Shown here: positions 41,309-51,303 of the stretch, piece after piece
Position numbering within the stretch: the stretch's first letter is position 1
How the letters are laid out: every line of letters starts with the position of its first letter
Assembly (NCBI GenBank): GCA_039028975.1
Contig: JBCCHB010000100.1
Location: 1 to 62,323 of the forward strand
Length of the DNA stretch: 62,323 nt
Reading direction: 5' to 3'
Source of the DNA: JAHBNG01 sp039028975
GTDB lineage: Bacteria; Chloroflexota; Anaerolineae; Caldilineales; Caldilineaceae
Position numbers and translations under genes: made by a program
Notes under the pieces: model-generated
Told to the model about the DNA's origin: nothing
Database searches by the model: none
Seen by the model: the letters and a program-made list of their open reading frames with translations, nothing else

Positions 41309-42025
41309 CTAAGCGACCAAGCGACTATGGACTACTGGTGCTGTATCGCTCAATATCTCTCCATCCCGAAAGGTCACCACACGCTCGGCATCCTCTGCCC
41401 GCTCGGGTTCATGGGTCACCATCACAATGGTGGCTCCTTTGGCATGTAGATCGTGAAAGATGCCCATAATCTCTTCGCTGGATTGGGTATCCAAATTCCC
41501 CGTTGGCTCATCGGCTAGGATAAGCGCTGGCTTATTGACCAGGGAGCGGGCAATGGCGACGCGCTGCTGCTGTCCACCTGATAGTTTGGTTGGTTCATGA
41601 TGGAGACGGTCACCAAGTCCCACTGATTGAAGTACGGCCACCGCATGGTCTGTACGCTCTTCTTCAGGCCGATGCTGCCAACCGTTGTACATCATGGGCA
41701 ACATCACATTGTGGAGGGCGCTCATGCGGGGCAGCAAATTGTAGGATTGGAAGACAAAGCCAATCTTGCGGTTGCGTATGCTGGCAAGCTGCTCCTTATC
41801 CATGTGGCCCACATCCTCGCCATCCAGGATATATAGCCCCCCAGTCGCTCTATCCAAGCACCCCAGGATGTTCATCAAGGTCGACTTACCTGAACCGGAT
41901 GGCCCCATGATGGCCGTAAATTCACCCCGTTTGACCGTCATGTCGATGCTCTTGAGGGCCTCCACAGCTATATCCCCCTCACCGTACACCTTCTTTAATT
42001 TGGTTATTTCGATTACGTTTTCCAT
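41309..42025 (-). CDS. ABC transporter ATPase, MacB/LolD family
   Basis: 238 residues. Walker A GPSGSGKST (about 40-48), signature LSGGQQQRVAIARSL (about 143), Walker B ALILADEPTGNLD (about 164-176) and the H-loop VMVTHEP are all present and normal. It is the motor for the MacB-type permease whose gene starts 68 bp downstream. The length fits the stand-alone ATPase of the MacB/LolCDE group. Membership is certain; substrate is not. Confidence 0.95.
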   Translation of the reverse strand: MENVIEITKLKKVYGEGDIAVEALKSIDMTVKRGEFTAIMGPSGSGKSTLMNILGCLDRATGGLYILDGEDVGHMDKEQLASIRNRKIGFVFQSYNLLPRMSALHNVMLPMMYNGWQHRPEEERTDHAVAVLQSVGLGDRLHHEPTKLSGGQQQRVAIARSLVNKPALILADEPTGNLDTQSSEEIMGIFHDLHAKGATIVMVTHEPERAEDAERVVTFRDGEILSDTAPVVHSRLVA

Positions 42026-42111
42026 AAATTAATTGACGATTGACGATTGAGCAAAATACCGTATATACAGACTGGGCCGACCCTGGACCAACCAACCCTG
42101 GACCAACCGAA

Positions 42112-43647
42112 CTATTGCGTCTGAATATCACCTGTGCTTACAGTCTCTCCCTCTTCGATACCAGAGGTGATCTCCGCATTGATAAAGTCGCGTAGGCCGA
42201 CCTCGACAGGGCGCATTTCTAGCTCACCACCTTCATCTATCACAAAGACAGCAAAGGAGCCAGGAACGAGTTCGCGCAGGGACTGGATAGGAACAAGCAG
42301 CGCATTGTTGGCTTCGCCGGCGATGATCTCGACTTCGGTATTCATGCCAAAGAGGGGCGTGACAGGATGCGCCTCCAGGTTGATGCTCCCCCACGCCTGA
42401 ACAGCCGGTGCTCCCTCTAGTTCAACCAAAGCTGGTTCAATCCGCCTCAACTGACCACTAAACTCGACGTCAGGAAACGCCTCGAATAGATAGGTGATCC
42501 GGTTCCCAATGGAAACGTATTCAATGTCCAGCTCTTCCATCCAAAACTGTACCTCGGCTGTTTCGCTTTCTGCCAAGGTAACAATGCTTTCGGTGCCAAT
42601 CTGCTCTCCTTGGCTCGCATTGACTGCCGTCACTACGCCACTGAACGGCGCTTTAATGGTAGCTCCTTCTAAATCAGCCATAACGGCGTCCATATTATGA
42701 CGGGCTTGCTGGACATTGAGATCGGCAAGCTCTAACTCATTGTCATCAGGACCATTGTTCAGCTCATCAAGCGTTGCTTGGGCCTGGGCAACCTTGGCGT
42801 CCGCAGCCAGGAGTTCCATGGCATCTGGACCCTCTTCAAGAAGATTGAGGGCTTCTTGGGCTTGGGCAACCGAGGCTCTGGCTGCAGCAATCTGGTCAGA
42901 CGCTGGTCCTGCCGTGCTAACATTAAACTGTGCCAGGGCTTTCTCGTACCCAATGGTGGCATTCTGTAAGTCTGCGGCTTGGCTTGTTGCACCGGCATCT
43001 GCCCGCCACTTCACTTGGTCATAAGCTGATTGAGCCTGCCTTAGGGCAACCTCTGTGCTACGGAGATCGGCATTCAAGGTTAAAAGTTCATCATCAGAGA
43101 GGCCGACAAAAAGCTGATTGAGGGCTGCTTCAGCGCTTGCAAGCTGGCTGCGTGCCGCAATCAACTCTTCTTCGCTGGGAGGGGCAATTATTGCATCGTA
43201 GGCGACTTGCGCTTCTGCAAAGCTCGCTTGGGCTGCAGCCATATCGACGGCACTAGGTTCTGCCAGAAGATCATCCATGGTCAGCTCAGCAGAACGTACA
43301 TCGATGGCGCTCTGGATAACCTGGCGCTGCAGATCGCTTTCATCTAGCACCGCAAGGATTTGTCCCGCTTCTACTTGGTCACCTACCTGGACGAAGATCT
43401 CCTGGATGGTGCCACTGGCACTAAAGCTCAAGTTAATTGCCCGAGAGGGCAGCAATTCCCCCACCCCGCCAACAGCAATCAACATATTCCCCCGACGAAC
43501 AGGTGCTGAGGCAACGGTCTCTTCCTCCGTTTCTGCTTCTTGCGCGGGAACGACAAGCGCAAGCAACTCTTCCTGGTAGTAGTAGCCTACTCCCCCGAAG
43601 AGAATGATAATTAATAAAAGGGTCCAAAATGAGGTTCTACGCAACAT
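42112..43647 (-). CDS. HlyD/MacA-type membrane fusion protein
   Basis: 511 residues. An N-terminal membrane anchor (about 9-28) is followed by a lipoyl-like half motif (GTIQEIFVQVGDQVEAGQILAVLDES, quoted only in outline here), a very long alpha-helical hairpin of about 110-330 rich in Ala/Gln/Glu with repeats of the form 'AQAALNQL', the second lipoyl half (IKAPFSGVVTAVNASQGEQIG) and beta-barrel domains to the end. It is the adaptor of the downstream ATPase and permease. The coiled coil is longer than in many MacA proteins because of duplicated segments. It is the first gene of this minus-strand operon. Confidence 0.92.
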   Translation of the reverse strand: MLRRTSFWTLLLIIILFGGVGYYYQEELLALVVPAQEAETEEETVASAPVRRGNMLIAVGGVGELLPSRAINLSFSASGTIQEIFVQVGDQVEAGQILAVLDESDLQRQVIQSAIDVRSAELTMDDLLAEPSAVDMAAAQASFAEAQVAYDAIIAPPSEEELIAARSQLASAEAALNQLFVGLSDDELLTLNADLRSTEVALRQAQSAYDQVKWRADAGATSQAADLQNATIGYEKALAQFNVSTAGPASDQIAAARASVAQAQEALNLLEEGPDAMELLAADAKVAQAQATLDELNNGPDDNELELADLNVQQARHNMDAVMADLEGATIKAPFSGVVTAVNASQGEQIGTESIVTLAESETAEVQFWMEELDIEYVSIGNRITYLFEAFPDVEFSGQLRRIEPALVELEGAPAVQAWGSINLEAHPVTPLFGMNTEVEIIAGEANNALLVPIQSLRELVPGSFAVFVIDEGGELEMRPVEVGLRDFINAEITSGIEEGETVSTGDIQTQ

Positions 43648-43805
43648 GATCGCTCTTGTGTAGTGAGTAACTAGTGAGTAACGGACGGCCTAACTGTATT
43701 CCCAATTATACCAGAATTAGGTAGTAATGATATTCAGATAGTATTAAGAGTTGGAGCACGGGGTGATTATCGTAAAATCTGGACTTATGGTAAAGATAAG
43801 CCAAC

Positions 43806-43894
43806 AAGGACGGGCTACGATTACTACGATAACCGTGTAATCATTTAGGCCATGCTGTACTATTCCGCGGTCGTTTTCAAACGAAACTGAGTAT
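43806..43894. repeat. REP-arm fragment and half of a family A element
   Basis: AAGGACGGGCTAC at 43806-43818 repeats part of the hairpin at 39740-39809. ATTCCGCGGTCGTTTTCAAA... to CTGAGTATAG at 43857-43894 is the right half of a family A element in the opposite orientation. The 250-bp gap between the efflux and importer operons has no gene. Confidence 0.5.
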
Positions 43895-43897
43895 AGT

Positions 43898-44785
43898 TTA
43901 GGATTGTAGTTTAGGATCCAGGACGTCGCGTAGGCCGTCACCTAGTAAGTTGAATGCGAGGACAGTAACGAGGATAGCAATGCCAGGGAAGATAGAAAAC
44001 CAGGGGGCCGTCGTGAGTTGGGTAACGCCATCACGGATCATCTGACCCCAGGTTGGCGTTGGAGGGGATACACCTAGCCCGATGAAGCTTAGATTGGCCT
44101 CAATGCGAATGGCTGATGCCGTCCATAGGCTAGCCATGACCAACAATTCGCCCATGATGTTAGGCACGACGTGGCGAGAAATCATGCGTAGATCTCCCAC
44201 GCCAATAGAGCGGGCTGCGTTGATAAAGTCCTTCTCGCGCAAGGCCAAGGTCGGCCCGTGGGCCAAACGAGCAAAACGAGGTGAAACAACAATGGCAATA
44301 GCAATGATCAGCTTGTCTAAGCCGCTTCCCAGAACGGCCAAAACCAACAGACCGGTAATCAGATCGGGAAAGGCCAGCAGCGTGTCAACCACCCGCATCA
44401 CAATCGATTCTGTGGTCCCACCGCGGAAGCCTGCTACAACGCCCATCAATGTTCCGGCAATCCCACCCAAGAGCACCGACGCAATGCCGACCAGCAAGGA
44501 GACTCGAGCACCGTAGATAATGCGGGCCAAAACATCTCGTCCGTAATCGTCCTGGCCCAGTAGATGCTCAGAATTTGGTGGCGTCAAACGCTCCCTGGCA
44601 GCCTGAGTAATTGGATCATGGGTAGTCAGTAAGGGCGCAGCAATCGCAACTGATGCAATGGCAACGACCATAATCAACCCAACCACGGCCAGCCGATTTT
44701 GCATAAATGTACGCCAGATCCGCTGCCGTTCACTGCGGACTTCCAATAGGGATGAGGAGGGGTCTTGTGCCAGGGCCTGTGCCAT
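43898..44785 (-). CDS. Dipeptide/oligopeptide ABC permease, DppC type
   Basis: 295 residues: an N-terminal OppC-like segment with one helix (about 32-53), five more helices, and the EAA loop INAARSIGVGDLRMISRHVVPN that meets an ATPase. It pairs with the DppB-like permease 27 bp upstream and the binding protein before it. The importer has no ATPase in the window, so this operon may continue elsewhere or use shared ATPases. Such systems import peptides, but related systems import nickel or sugars. Confidence 0.94.
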   Translation of the reverse strand: MAQALAQDPSSSLLEVRSERQRIWRTFMQNRLAVVGLIMVVAIASVAIAAPLLTTHDPITQAARERLTPPNSEHLLGQDDYGRDVLARIIYGARVSLLVGIASVLLGGIAGTLMGVVAGFRGGTTESIVMRVVDTLLAFPDLITGLLVLAVLGSGLDKLIIAIAIVVSPRFARLAHGPTLALREKDFINAARSIGVGDLRMISRHVVPNIMGELLVMASLWTASAIRIEANLSFIGLGVSPPTPTWGQMIRDGVTQLTTAPWFSIFPGIAILVTVLAFNLLGDGLRDVLDPKLQS

Positions 44786-44812
44786 TGTTGATTATGTGCC
44801 TAAAATTGGTGG

Positions 44813-45754
44813 TTACTCATAGCGTACACGCGGATCGACAAAACCGTAGAGCAAGTCAACTAGAAGATTAATTAGAACAATCATGAATGCGTAAATCACC
44901 ATGATAGATTGGAGCATGGTATAGTCTCGCTGCTTCATGGCACCGACCATGAGTTTGCCCAATCCAGGTCGATTGAAGACCGTCTCAGTCATCACCGAAC
45001 TGCCGATGAGGCTTACCGTAAAGAGACCCACTATGGAGACGATGGGAATCAGCGCGGAGCGGAGCGCATGACGGGTCAGTACAACTCGATCGGCTAACCC
45101 CTTGGCTCGGGCTGTGCGCACATAATCCTCGCCCATAATATTGAGCATGGCCGACCGTGTCATACGTGTGACGTAGGCCGTCATGATCAGCCCCAATGTA
45201 AAGGCAGGCAAGACTAGATGGTTGAGACGGGAGCCAAGTATGTTTCGTTTGCCAGCACCAACCACGGGAAAGAGATCAATCCAAACGCCAAAGATGAGCA
45301 TGAGCAGAATGCCCAGATAGAAGGCGGGAATGGAGAGACCTGCCAGGGAAAAGACACGTCCTGCATAGTCAGCCGCGCTATTACGACGTAAAGCCGTCAC
45401 AATTCCCAGTGGTACGCCCATGAGTATGCCCAAAATGACCGACGCAATGGTTAGATCCAACGTGTAAGGCAAGACCGAGCGGATCTGCTCTGCAATTGAC
45501 TTGCCGTTGATCATGGAGTTGCCCAAATCACCCTGCAGCAGACCACCCAAAAACTGGGCATACTGAACCGGCAACGGATAATTGAGTCCCATCTTCTCGC
45601 GTAGGGCTTCTACTGCTTCTTGGGATGCATTGTCACCCAGAACGGCCACAGCCGGATCACCAGGTAAAATACGCACAATGACAAAGACAAGCGTCAACAC
45701 AGCTAGAAGCGTTGGAATAGATAGGAGTAAGCGTCGGAATATATACTTGAACAT
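44813..45754 (-). CDS. Dipeptide/oligopeptide ABC permease, DppB type
   Basis: 313 residues, six helices starting right at the N-terminus (FRRLLLSIPTLLAVLTLVFVI), a conserved RILPGDPA motif near 30, and the EAA loop YVRTARAKGLADRVVLTRHALR. It forms the channel with the following DppC-type protein. A hairpin-rich spacer of 97 bp separates it from the binding-protein gene, a common way to make more binding protein than permease. Confidence 0.94.
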   Translation of the reverse strand: MFKYIFRRLLLSIPTLLAVLTLVFVIVRILPGDPAVAVLGDNASQEAVEALREKMGLNYPLPVQYAQFLGGLLQGDLGNSMINGKSIAEQIRSVLPYTLDLTIASVILGILMGVPLGIVTALRRNSAADYAGRVFSLAGLSIPAFYLGILLMLIFGVWIDLFPVVGAGKRNILGSRLNHLVLPAFTLGLIMTAYVTRMTRSAMLNIMGEDYVRTARAKGLADRVVLTRHALRSALIPIVSIVGLFTVSLIGSSVMTETVFNRPGLGKLMVGAMKQRDYTMLQSIMVIYAFMIVLINLLVDLLYGFVDPRVRYE

Positions 45755-45761
45755 GGTGGAG

Positions 45762-45848
45762 AGTTGAAAAGTTGAAAAGTTGAAGGGTTCAACAAACTTG
45801 AAAGGTTGCGCGACCTATCTTCAACCTTTCGACTCTTCAACTTTTCGA
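45762..45848 (-). repeat. Imperfect hairpin between binding-protein and permease genes
   Basis: GTTGAAAAGTTGAAAAG on one side pairs with CTCTTCAACTTTTCGAC on the other, with a small inner GGTTGCGCGACC. On the coding strand this follows the binding-protein stop directly and may trim or attenuate the transcript so that the binding protein is in excess. Confidence 0.6.
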
Positions 45849-45851
45849 CCT

Positions 45852-47489
45852 TTACTGAATCGTTGTCTTTTCTGTAAATTGTGGGTAAAGGTTGAGAACA
45901 GAGGTGAGTGCCTCATGGCCGTAGTCGATATTGTCAGCGCGAGCGTAAACAGATTGGGTATAGAGGATAGAGTGGGCTACCATCTCTTCTAGCAATTTGG
46001 CCTGGGCATCTTTCCACATTTGGGTCTGCGCATCTGCATCTGTCTCGAAGCGGGCTTCCAGAATCATATCATCGATGCCGGTGTAGTGAGAGAAGTTGGT
46101 GTCAGGCTTGGCCCCAGTGACTACAATCGAATCACTCAGGTAGAAGCGCGTCAGATAGACATCAGCATTAGGACGGAAGGCACCGTAAACCACAATGGGG
46201 TTGGCATCTTCACGGATCAGGCTGTGCATGCTAGAGTGATCCACAATGTTGACCGTTAGGTTGATGTTAATGGCCGACAGTTGAGCCTGCATACTCTCGT
46301 AGAAGCGACGATAGAAGTTCTTCTCGGACGAAACAACTTCCAAATCAAAGCCTGCTTCCTGGCCAGCCTCAGTCATCAATGCCTGAGCCTTTTCTGGATC
46401 ATAAGAGTAGTCTAAGCCAGCATCTGTTGCCTCTTCCGCACTAAAGCCACCGATCATGAAGTCGCCTGGTACTGGTGAATAGGCATCACCGGTCGCTTCT
46501 GGGGCAAAGAGGGCTTTAAACTCCTCTCTATCTAGGGCATAGGCAATGGCCTGACGGACACGTACATCATCCAGCGGTGCCACACTCTGGTTAAAGTGAA
46601 TTGTACCCACCTCACCAGGTCCAAAGATATCGACTTCATAGCCCTCTTCAGCCTGAATGCTCTGAATCCAAGCACTCTCACTGATGCCAGCAATCACGTG
46701 TAGCTCACCCGCTTTCATACCCAAGTCACGGCTGTTCAGATCTGGCATAAAGCGAGCGTTGACGCCATCCAAAAGTGGCGCACCGCGGAAGTAGTCTGGG
46801 TTGGCCGCCAAGGTGATGGCATCCTGAGCAAAGTAGGACTCAAAGATGAATGGTCCCGTTCCAACTGGATGGGTCTTGAACGCCTCATCCCCCATAGCTT
46901 CTACTGCTTGGCTACAGACGATGAATCCACCCGCGTAGTCGGCTACATTGGGCAGGAACAGAACGGGTGAAAGAGGTTGTTCAATCGTAATCTGGACTGT
47001 GTAGTCGTCCACTGCTTCGACAGACCAACCTTCGTACGCACTAGCATAAGCAGAGCGATCTCCATTGGCTGATTTGGTTAGCGAGTAGACCACATCGGCT
47101 GACGTCAGTTCGTAAGCATCCGTCTCTGGACCCGCATGACACATAACACCCTGGCGTAGGTTGAAGGTCCAAACCTGCTGGCCGTCATCAGTCAGCTCAG
47201 GTTCCGGCACGGCTTCTGCCAAATCCGCTTCAATCGCAGGCGCTTGGCCGGGCGTGTAGCGAACCAACGCATTGAAGACCATATCCACAATGGTGCGGTC
47301 ATTGGTTGTAGCCGCAAAATGGGGATCCAATGTACCGAGATCCGCCGCGTCCATACCAAAGTTGAGGATATTATCGCCGCTCGCCTCTTCGGTTGTGGAT
47401 TCAGTGCCCGCACCACCAGGGGCTGCTGGCGCACAGGCTGCCATCAGCAAGGCAAAAATAAAGAGCAAGGAAAGGCACATTCGTTGCAT
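45852..47489 (-). CDS. ABC transporter substrate-binding lipoprotein, SBP_bac_5 family
   Basis: 545 residues. Lipoprotein signal with lipobox LMAAC (residues 15-19). The rest follows the family 5 (DppA/OppA) pattern: DAADLGTLDPHFAATTND at the start of the ligand lobe, LRQGVMCHAGPETDAY, and the VRQAIAYALDREEF segment near the domain boundary. It captures peptides or related solutes for the two permeases downstream. GAGGAG lies nine bases before the ATG. Ligand identity is not determinable. Confidence 0.94.
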   Translation of the reverse strand: MQRMCLSLLFIFALLMAACAPAAPGGAGTESTTEEASGDNILNFGMDAADLGTLDPHFAATTNDRTIVDMVFNALVRYTPGQAPAIEADLAEAVPEPELTDDGQQVWTFNLRQGVMCHAGPETDAYELTSADVVYSLTKSANGDRSAYASAYEGWSVEAVDDYTVQITIEQPLSPVLFLPNVADYAGGFIVCSQAVEAMGDEAFKTHPVGTGPFIFESYFAQDAITLAANPDYFRGAPLLDGVNARFMPDLNSRDLGMKAGELHVIAGISESAWIQSIQAEEGYEVDIFGPGEVGTIHFNQSVAPLDDVRVRQAIAYALDREEFKALFAPEATGDAYSPVPGDFMIGGFSAEEATDAGLDYSYDPEKAQALMTEAGQEAGFDLEVVSSEKNFYRRFYESMQAQLSAININLTVNIVDHSSMHSLIREDANPIVVYGAFRPNADVYLTRFYLSDSIVVTGAKPDTNFSHYTGIDDMILEARFETDADAQTQMWKDAQAKLLEEMVAHSILYTQSVYARADNIDYGHEALTSVLNLYPQFTEKTTIQ

Positions 47490-48041
47490 GGAAAGTATCT
47501 CCTCTAATTAAGAATGGTGAATTGATGTGAACTCGTTATCTATACTTGGCTCAGTATAAAAACGACGACAGTACAGAATCGGATTTTGAGAAATCCAGTT
47601 GTCTCATCTATGCAAAGTGTGCAGACCGATGGCTATAGGTCATATAAACAATAGGCAACGGGAAGGTCACACCTGCACCCTGTCGGCTGATGAGCACCCA
47701 GTTTGAGTGGAGGATGACTGAGCAATGCAGGCTCAAGTATTGCCGTGATTATAGCATACTTAACTAGTATTGAAGAATGGCAGGAGCCACCTTTGGCAGA
47801 GCTTCTTCCTCAGAAGGGTTGGCCCATCAACTTAACAACTGCATAAAACCCCTTGAGCGCGTGTGGCATTCACTGCACTCTATTGATTATATCACGGCAC
47901 TCAGCTCAGGGGTGAGTCCACGGGAAAATAAAACGAGCCATGAAGGACACAAAGAGAATTAAGCTTTTCTATGAGGGGCCAGTGGATCTTCTTCGGATTC
48001 GGTAATGGCTTTACCTTCTCGTGATAGCTTCAAGAGTGAGC
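47490..48041. other. Intergenic region upstream of the importer, mostly repeat debris
   Basis: Around 47545-47580 are CAGTATAAAAACGACGACAG and GGATTTTGAGAAATCC, the first resembling a family A right end, the second a short palindrome. The remainder to 48041 shows no gene with a ribosome site. The promoter of the peptide-importer operon (minus strand) must lie in the first 100 bp. Confidence 0.4.
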
Positions 48042-49220
48042 CTACAAAACGCGGATAGCCGTGCCAAATGTTCCATCCTTAAACCGCATCGGATCATATT
48101 CGTCAATAGCGTAAGGCGTCTCTCCTTCCACAATCAGATCGCTGATAACCCGTCCATGAATGGGCGAAAGGGTAATTCCCGCATGGCCTACCGCAACGTA
48201 GAGACCAGGCATTTGCTCGATGGGACCCACAATGGGCAGTCCGTCACCTGGCATGGGACGCAAGCCAGCAAAGTGAGTCATTACCTGGAGATCTTGGGTG
48301 GCTGGCACCAGCTTAGCCGCATGGTCCCGAATAGCGTGATAAGCTTCCGGCGTGATAGAGCGATCAAAGCCCACCTCCTCATACGTGACACCCATAAAGA
48401 AGCGTCCATGAGGTTCTTGCCGAACCGTACTCATGGCCAACGGACAGATCATCTCCGTTGGCTCGGTAACCAAGATTTGCCCACGCAGCGGATAGAGATC
48501 AATGGCGATGCCGACCTCCGCTAGCAACTGCTTGGACCAGATGCCCGCGGCCACAACCACTTGCTCGGCATCGATACGACCAGCCGGCGTCATGACACCT
48601 TGAATAACCGATTGGCTATCGTGAACAATCTCTAGCACAGGTGTATGAGCCATCAGATGGATGCCTGCCCGCCGACAGCCCCGCAGCAATGCTTCGGTCC
48701 ACTTCACCCAATTGACATCGCCATCATGGGGACTCCAGAGCGCCCCCAATATCTCCCGAGAGACGCCTGGCTGGATCTCGAAGACCTCTTCTGGTGTTAA
48801 CATACGACCTTCAAAAAGAACGCTCTTGCGCTGCTCTTCAAGCTGGGCTGCGCGTCGGGCCAAATCATCTTCCGTCAGGCAGAGAGATAACCCACCCCCA
48901 GGTCGAAAATCTACATCTTCACCCAGTTCGTTAACCAATTCTGGCCAGAGCAAAGTACTTTGGATGGCAAAATCAACGTAACGGTGGTTGTTGCCCGTTT
49001 GGGTCCAGACGAGGCCAAAGTTGGTATGGCTGGTCCCGCGCCCAGGTTCGCTCTTGTCTAACAGCGTGACATCTTTACCACGCCGCGCAAGCTGATAGGC
49101 AATGGACGCACCAACGGCTCCTGCACCAATGACAACGACTTCACTTTTATGAATGGTTTGGGGCATTATGAAATTGTCTCTTGATGAAACTCTATCTTGA
49201 TGATATGCCTCTTGCTTCAT
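48042..49220 (-). CDS. FAD-dependent oxidoreductase, DAO family (second of a pair)
   Basis: 392 residues. The FAD-binding glycine motif VVVIGAGAVGASIAYQLARRG begins near residue 28, and the C-terminal domain carries GLRPMPGDGLPIVGP, both typical of glycine/sarcosine/D-amino acid oxidase relatives. It oxidises a primary or secondary amine, giving an imine, in the cytoplasm. Start: ATG 49220 overlaps the stop of the preceding gene as ATGA, implying coupled translation; an internal ATG at 49166 nearer the FAD motif is an alternative. Two related oxidases side by side suggest that they work together or on successive substrates. Confidence 0.92.
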   Translation of the reverse strand: MKQEAYHQDRVSSRDNFIMPQTIHKSEVVVIGAGAVGASIAYQLARRGKDVTLLDKSEPGRGTSHTNFGLVWTQTGNNHRYVDFAIQSTLLWPELVNELGEDVDFRPGGGLSLCLTEDDLARRAAQLEEQRKSVLFEGRMLTPEEVFEIQPGVSREILGALWSPHDGDVNWVKWTEALLRGCRRAGIHLMAHTPVLEIVHDSQSVIQGVMTPAGRIDAEQVVVAAGIWSKQLLAEVGIAIDLYPLRGQILVTEPTEMICPLAMSTVRQEPHGRFFMGVTYEEVGFDRSITPEAYHAIRDHAAKLVPATQDLQVMTHFAGLRPMPGDGLPIVGPIEQMPGLYVAVGHAGITLSPIHGRVISDLIVEGETPYAIDEYDPMRFKDGTFGTAIRVL

Positions 49221-50374
49221 CCCGTTCCCTGGCGCGAATCCGTTGTGAATTCCGTGTGCTCTTCAAAGCGGCTGAGGGCAAAGGCATCCAAATTGAGGGA
49301 TGATTCGCCATCCAAAATCAGCTCCGATACCTGCTGACCCACGGCTGGCCCCAAGCAAAAACCATGCCCGCTAAAGCCTGCGGCTAGAATGTAGCCCTCT
49401 AAGCCATCGACTCGTCCCATAACGGGTTGGCTATCTGGCGTCATAGCCAGGGTTCCCGACCAAACTTCGGCAATATCCACTTCTCCTAAGGCAGGAATGA
49501 GATTGACTCTTTGCTCCACATATGCATGAATATCTGCATCGGTCACCTCGTCAAAATCGCTCAGTGACCGCCCCACTGCACCAATGTGAATAGACCCTCG
49601 CTTGTCTGGTCGGGCAAAGACACCTGCATCATGGCTGGAGATAAATTCGGTAAACATGGGCCGTGTCGGTTCTGTCCTGGCGATAATTGTGCGGGACGGC
49701 CTCATCGGAATTGTGATATCTAAGTTGCTGCTCAACTGAGGCGTCCACGGTCCCGCGGCATGAACAACCAAGGGCGTCTCGATGGTCCACTCACCCTCTT
49801 TGTTGTGGGCTTGGACGCCGACTACTTTGCCCCCTTCTGTCAAGACAGCATCAACCTCAGTATGTTCCCACGTGCGTGCGCCCAGTCTAGCAGCAGTGGC
49901 TGCAAAGGCTGGCGCCACCAATTTGGGGTTGGCCACGCCATCTGTTGCGCAGTACTTGGCACCAATAAACCCAGCTGCCAAAAAGGGTGAATGGCGGTAG
50001 AGCTGCTCTGGGTTCCACATCTCCACCTGAAGCCCGTCAGCCAACTCTTCTTCCGATTGCGCCTGTAGGTCAGCCAAGCGCTCCTCATTGGCTGCCAAGC
50101 GAATGGTACCTCCTTGAACATATTCTACTTCTGTCTCTAACGTTTGGTGTAGCGTCTGCCAAAGCTCAATGCTTCGCATCGCTAAAAGACGGTCGGTCGA
50201 GGTATCGCGACATTGGGCGCGTACCCCACCAGCATTCCGGCCAGATGCCTCAAATCCAAACGTTGTTCGCTCTAACAGCAAGGCATGAACACCTCGTCGA
50301 GCAAGGTTATAGGCCGTGGCACACCCAGCAATTCCGCCGCCAATGATCACCACCTGTGCATCCGTTTTTTGCAT
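49217..50374 (-). CDS. FAD-dependent oxidoreductase, DAO family (first of a pair)
   Basis: 385 residues. FAD motif VVIIGGGIAGCATAYNLARRG from about residue 8, and RNAGGVRAQCRD and the C-terminal GHGFCLGPAVGQ typical of sarcosine-oxidase or dimethylglycine-dehydrogenase-like enzymes. GAGGAAAAG precedes the ATG. It overlaps the next oxidase gene by four bases. Neighbouring peptide importer and methyltransferase genes fit amine or N-methylated amino acid use, but this is inference. Confidence 0.92.
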   Translation of the reverse strand: MQKTDAQVVIIGGGIAGCATAYNLARRGVHALLLERTTFGFEASGRNAGGVRAQCRDTSTDRLLAMRSIELWQTLHQTLETEVEYVQGGTIRLAANEERLADLQAQSEEELADGLQVEMWNPEQLYRHSPFLAAGFIGAKYCATDGVANPKLVAPAFAATAARLGARTWEHTEVDAVLTEGGKVVGVQAHNKEGEWTIETPLVVHAAGPWTPQLSSNLDITIPMRPSRTIIARTEPTRPMFTEFISSHDAGVFARPDKRGSIHIGAVGRSLSDFDEVTDADIHAYVEQRVNLIPALGEVDIAEVWSGTLAMTPDSQPVMGRVDGLEGYILAAGFSGHGFCLGPAVGQQVSELILDGESSLNLDAFALSRFEEHTEFTTDSRQGTG

Positions 50375-50517
50375 ATTCTTTTCCTCGTTGTTAAGTGATT
50401 CTAAGCAAGTTTTTAGAGAACAGGGATTAGAAGATTTCGCAGATTCAAGAGAAAAATCTGTGTAATCTGTTCCATCTTTGTTGAAATGCTTTTTCGGTTT
50501 TAGCTATATGCGGTTTG

Positions 50518-51303
50518 TTATCCGCGGCGCGCAAAATAGAGATTCACTTTATAGGTCAGATCAATCACGCCACCAAATCGCTCAATCGCCGTGCGGATCT
50601 GACCATAGAGCCACTCTCTCCGATCGGCTGGCATCATACGGTGATCAGACATGGTCTCCATTAGTTGGATATACTCATCTGCTCGAAATGTCCTGCTATG
50701 CTGATATTGGGCGTTGAAGACTGTACTAAAACGATCCGAGTCATTGAACCGTTCGACGATGCCACCGCGCCCGTGATTAATAGTTTTTGGATGGGCCTTA
50801 AATGGTTTCACATCCTTGACTTGCTCATAGGCACGCTGGATTGCACGATCTAGCTCCGTATCACCCCGTTCTGCTCGATTCGTGAGTACAGCGAGCATTC
50901 CACCTGGAATAAGTGCATCCGCACTCTTGGTAAATGCAATCTCCGGGTCAACCCAGTGCAGCGCCATGGCCGAGTAGATTAGGTGGAACGATTCGGCTTC
51001 TAATGGCCAATCTTCAAAGAAGGCCTCTTGAATCTCCACATTTGGGTAGGTGGCACAGTTGTGCCGTGCAAACTCAGCCATCTCTTTTCCCGGTTCTAAC
51101 GCGACCAATGGAAATCCATAGGGTGCAAAGCAGACTGTGGCCTTGCCCGTCCCACAGCCGATCTCCAGAATGCGATTTCCGCTTTTCAGCTTGGCCATTG
51201 TCAAGAGATCCTGGGCTACCTGGGGAGGGTATTCAGGGCGAAATTGGTCATACAGATGGGCCGTTTCATCAAAGATGAGGCGCTGTTCTCGTTGGTGGGT
51301 CAT
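50518..51303 (-). CDS. Class I SAM-dependent methyltransferase
   Basis: 261 residues. The SAM-binding motif I reads ILEIGCGTGKAT (45-56); the acidic end of strand 2 is in LVALEPGKEM; motif III region FHLIYSAMALHWVDP. The C-terminal 80 residues (KDVKPFKAHPKTINHGRGG) are typical of small-molecule methyltransferases with a short cap. Substrate unknown. It is transcribed ahead of the FAD oxidase pair with a 143-bp gap containing an AGATTT-type repeat. Confidence 0.9.
   Translation of the reverse strand: MTHQREQRLIFDETAHLYDQFRPEYPPQVAQDLLTMAKLKSGNRILEIGCGTGKATVCFAPYGFPLVALEPGKEMAEFARHNCATYPNVEIQEAFFEDWPLEAESFHLIYSAMALHWVDPEIAFTKSADALIPGGMLAVLTNRAERGDTELDRAIQRAYEQVKDVKPFKAHPKTINHGRGGIVERFNDSDRFSTVFNAQYQHSRTFRADEYIQLMETMSDHRMMPADRREWLYGQIRTAIERFGGVIDLTYKVNLYFARRG

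Noticed and set aside
47777..47962. 61-codon plus-strand frame in the importer upstream gap
   Set aside because: No supporting site and it covers repeat-like sequence.
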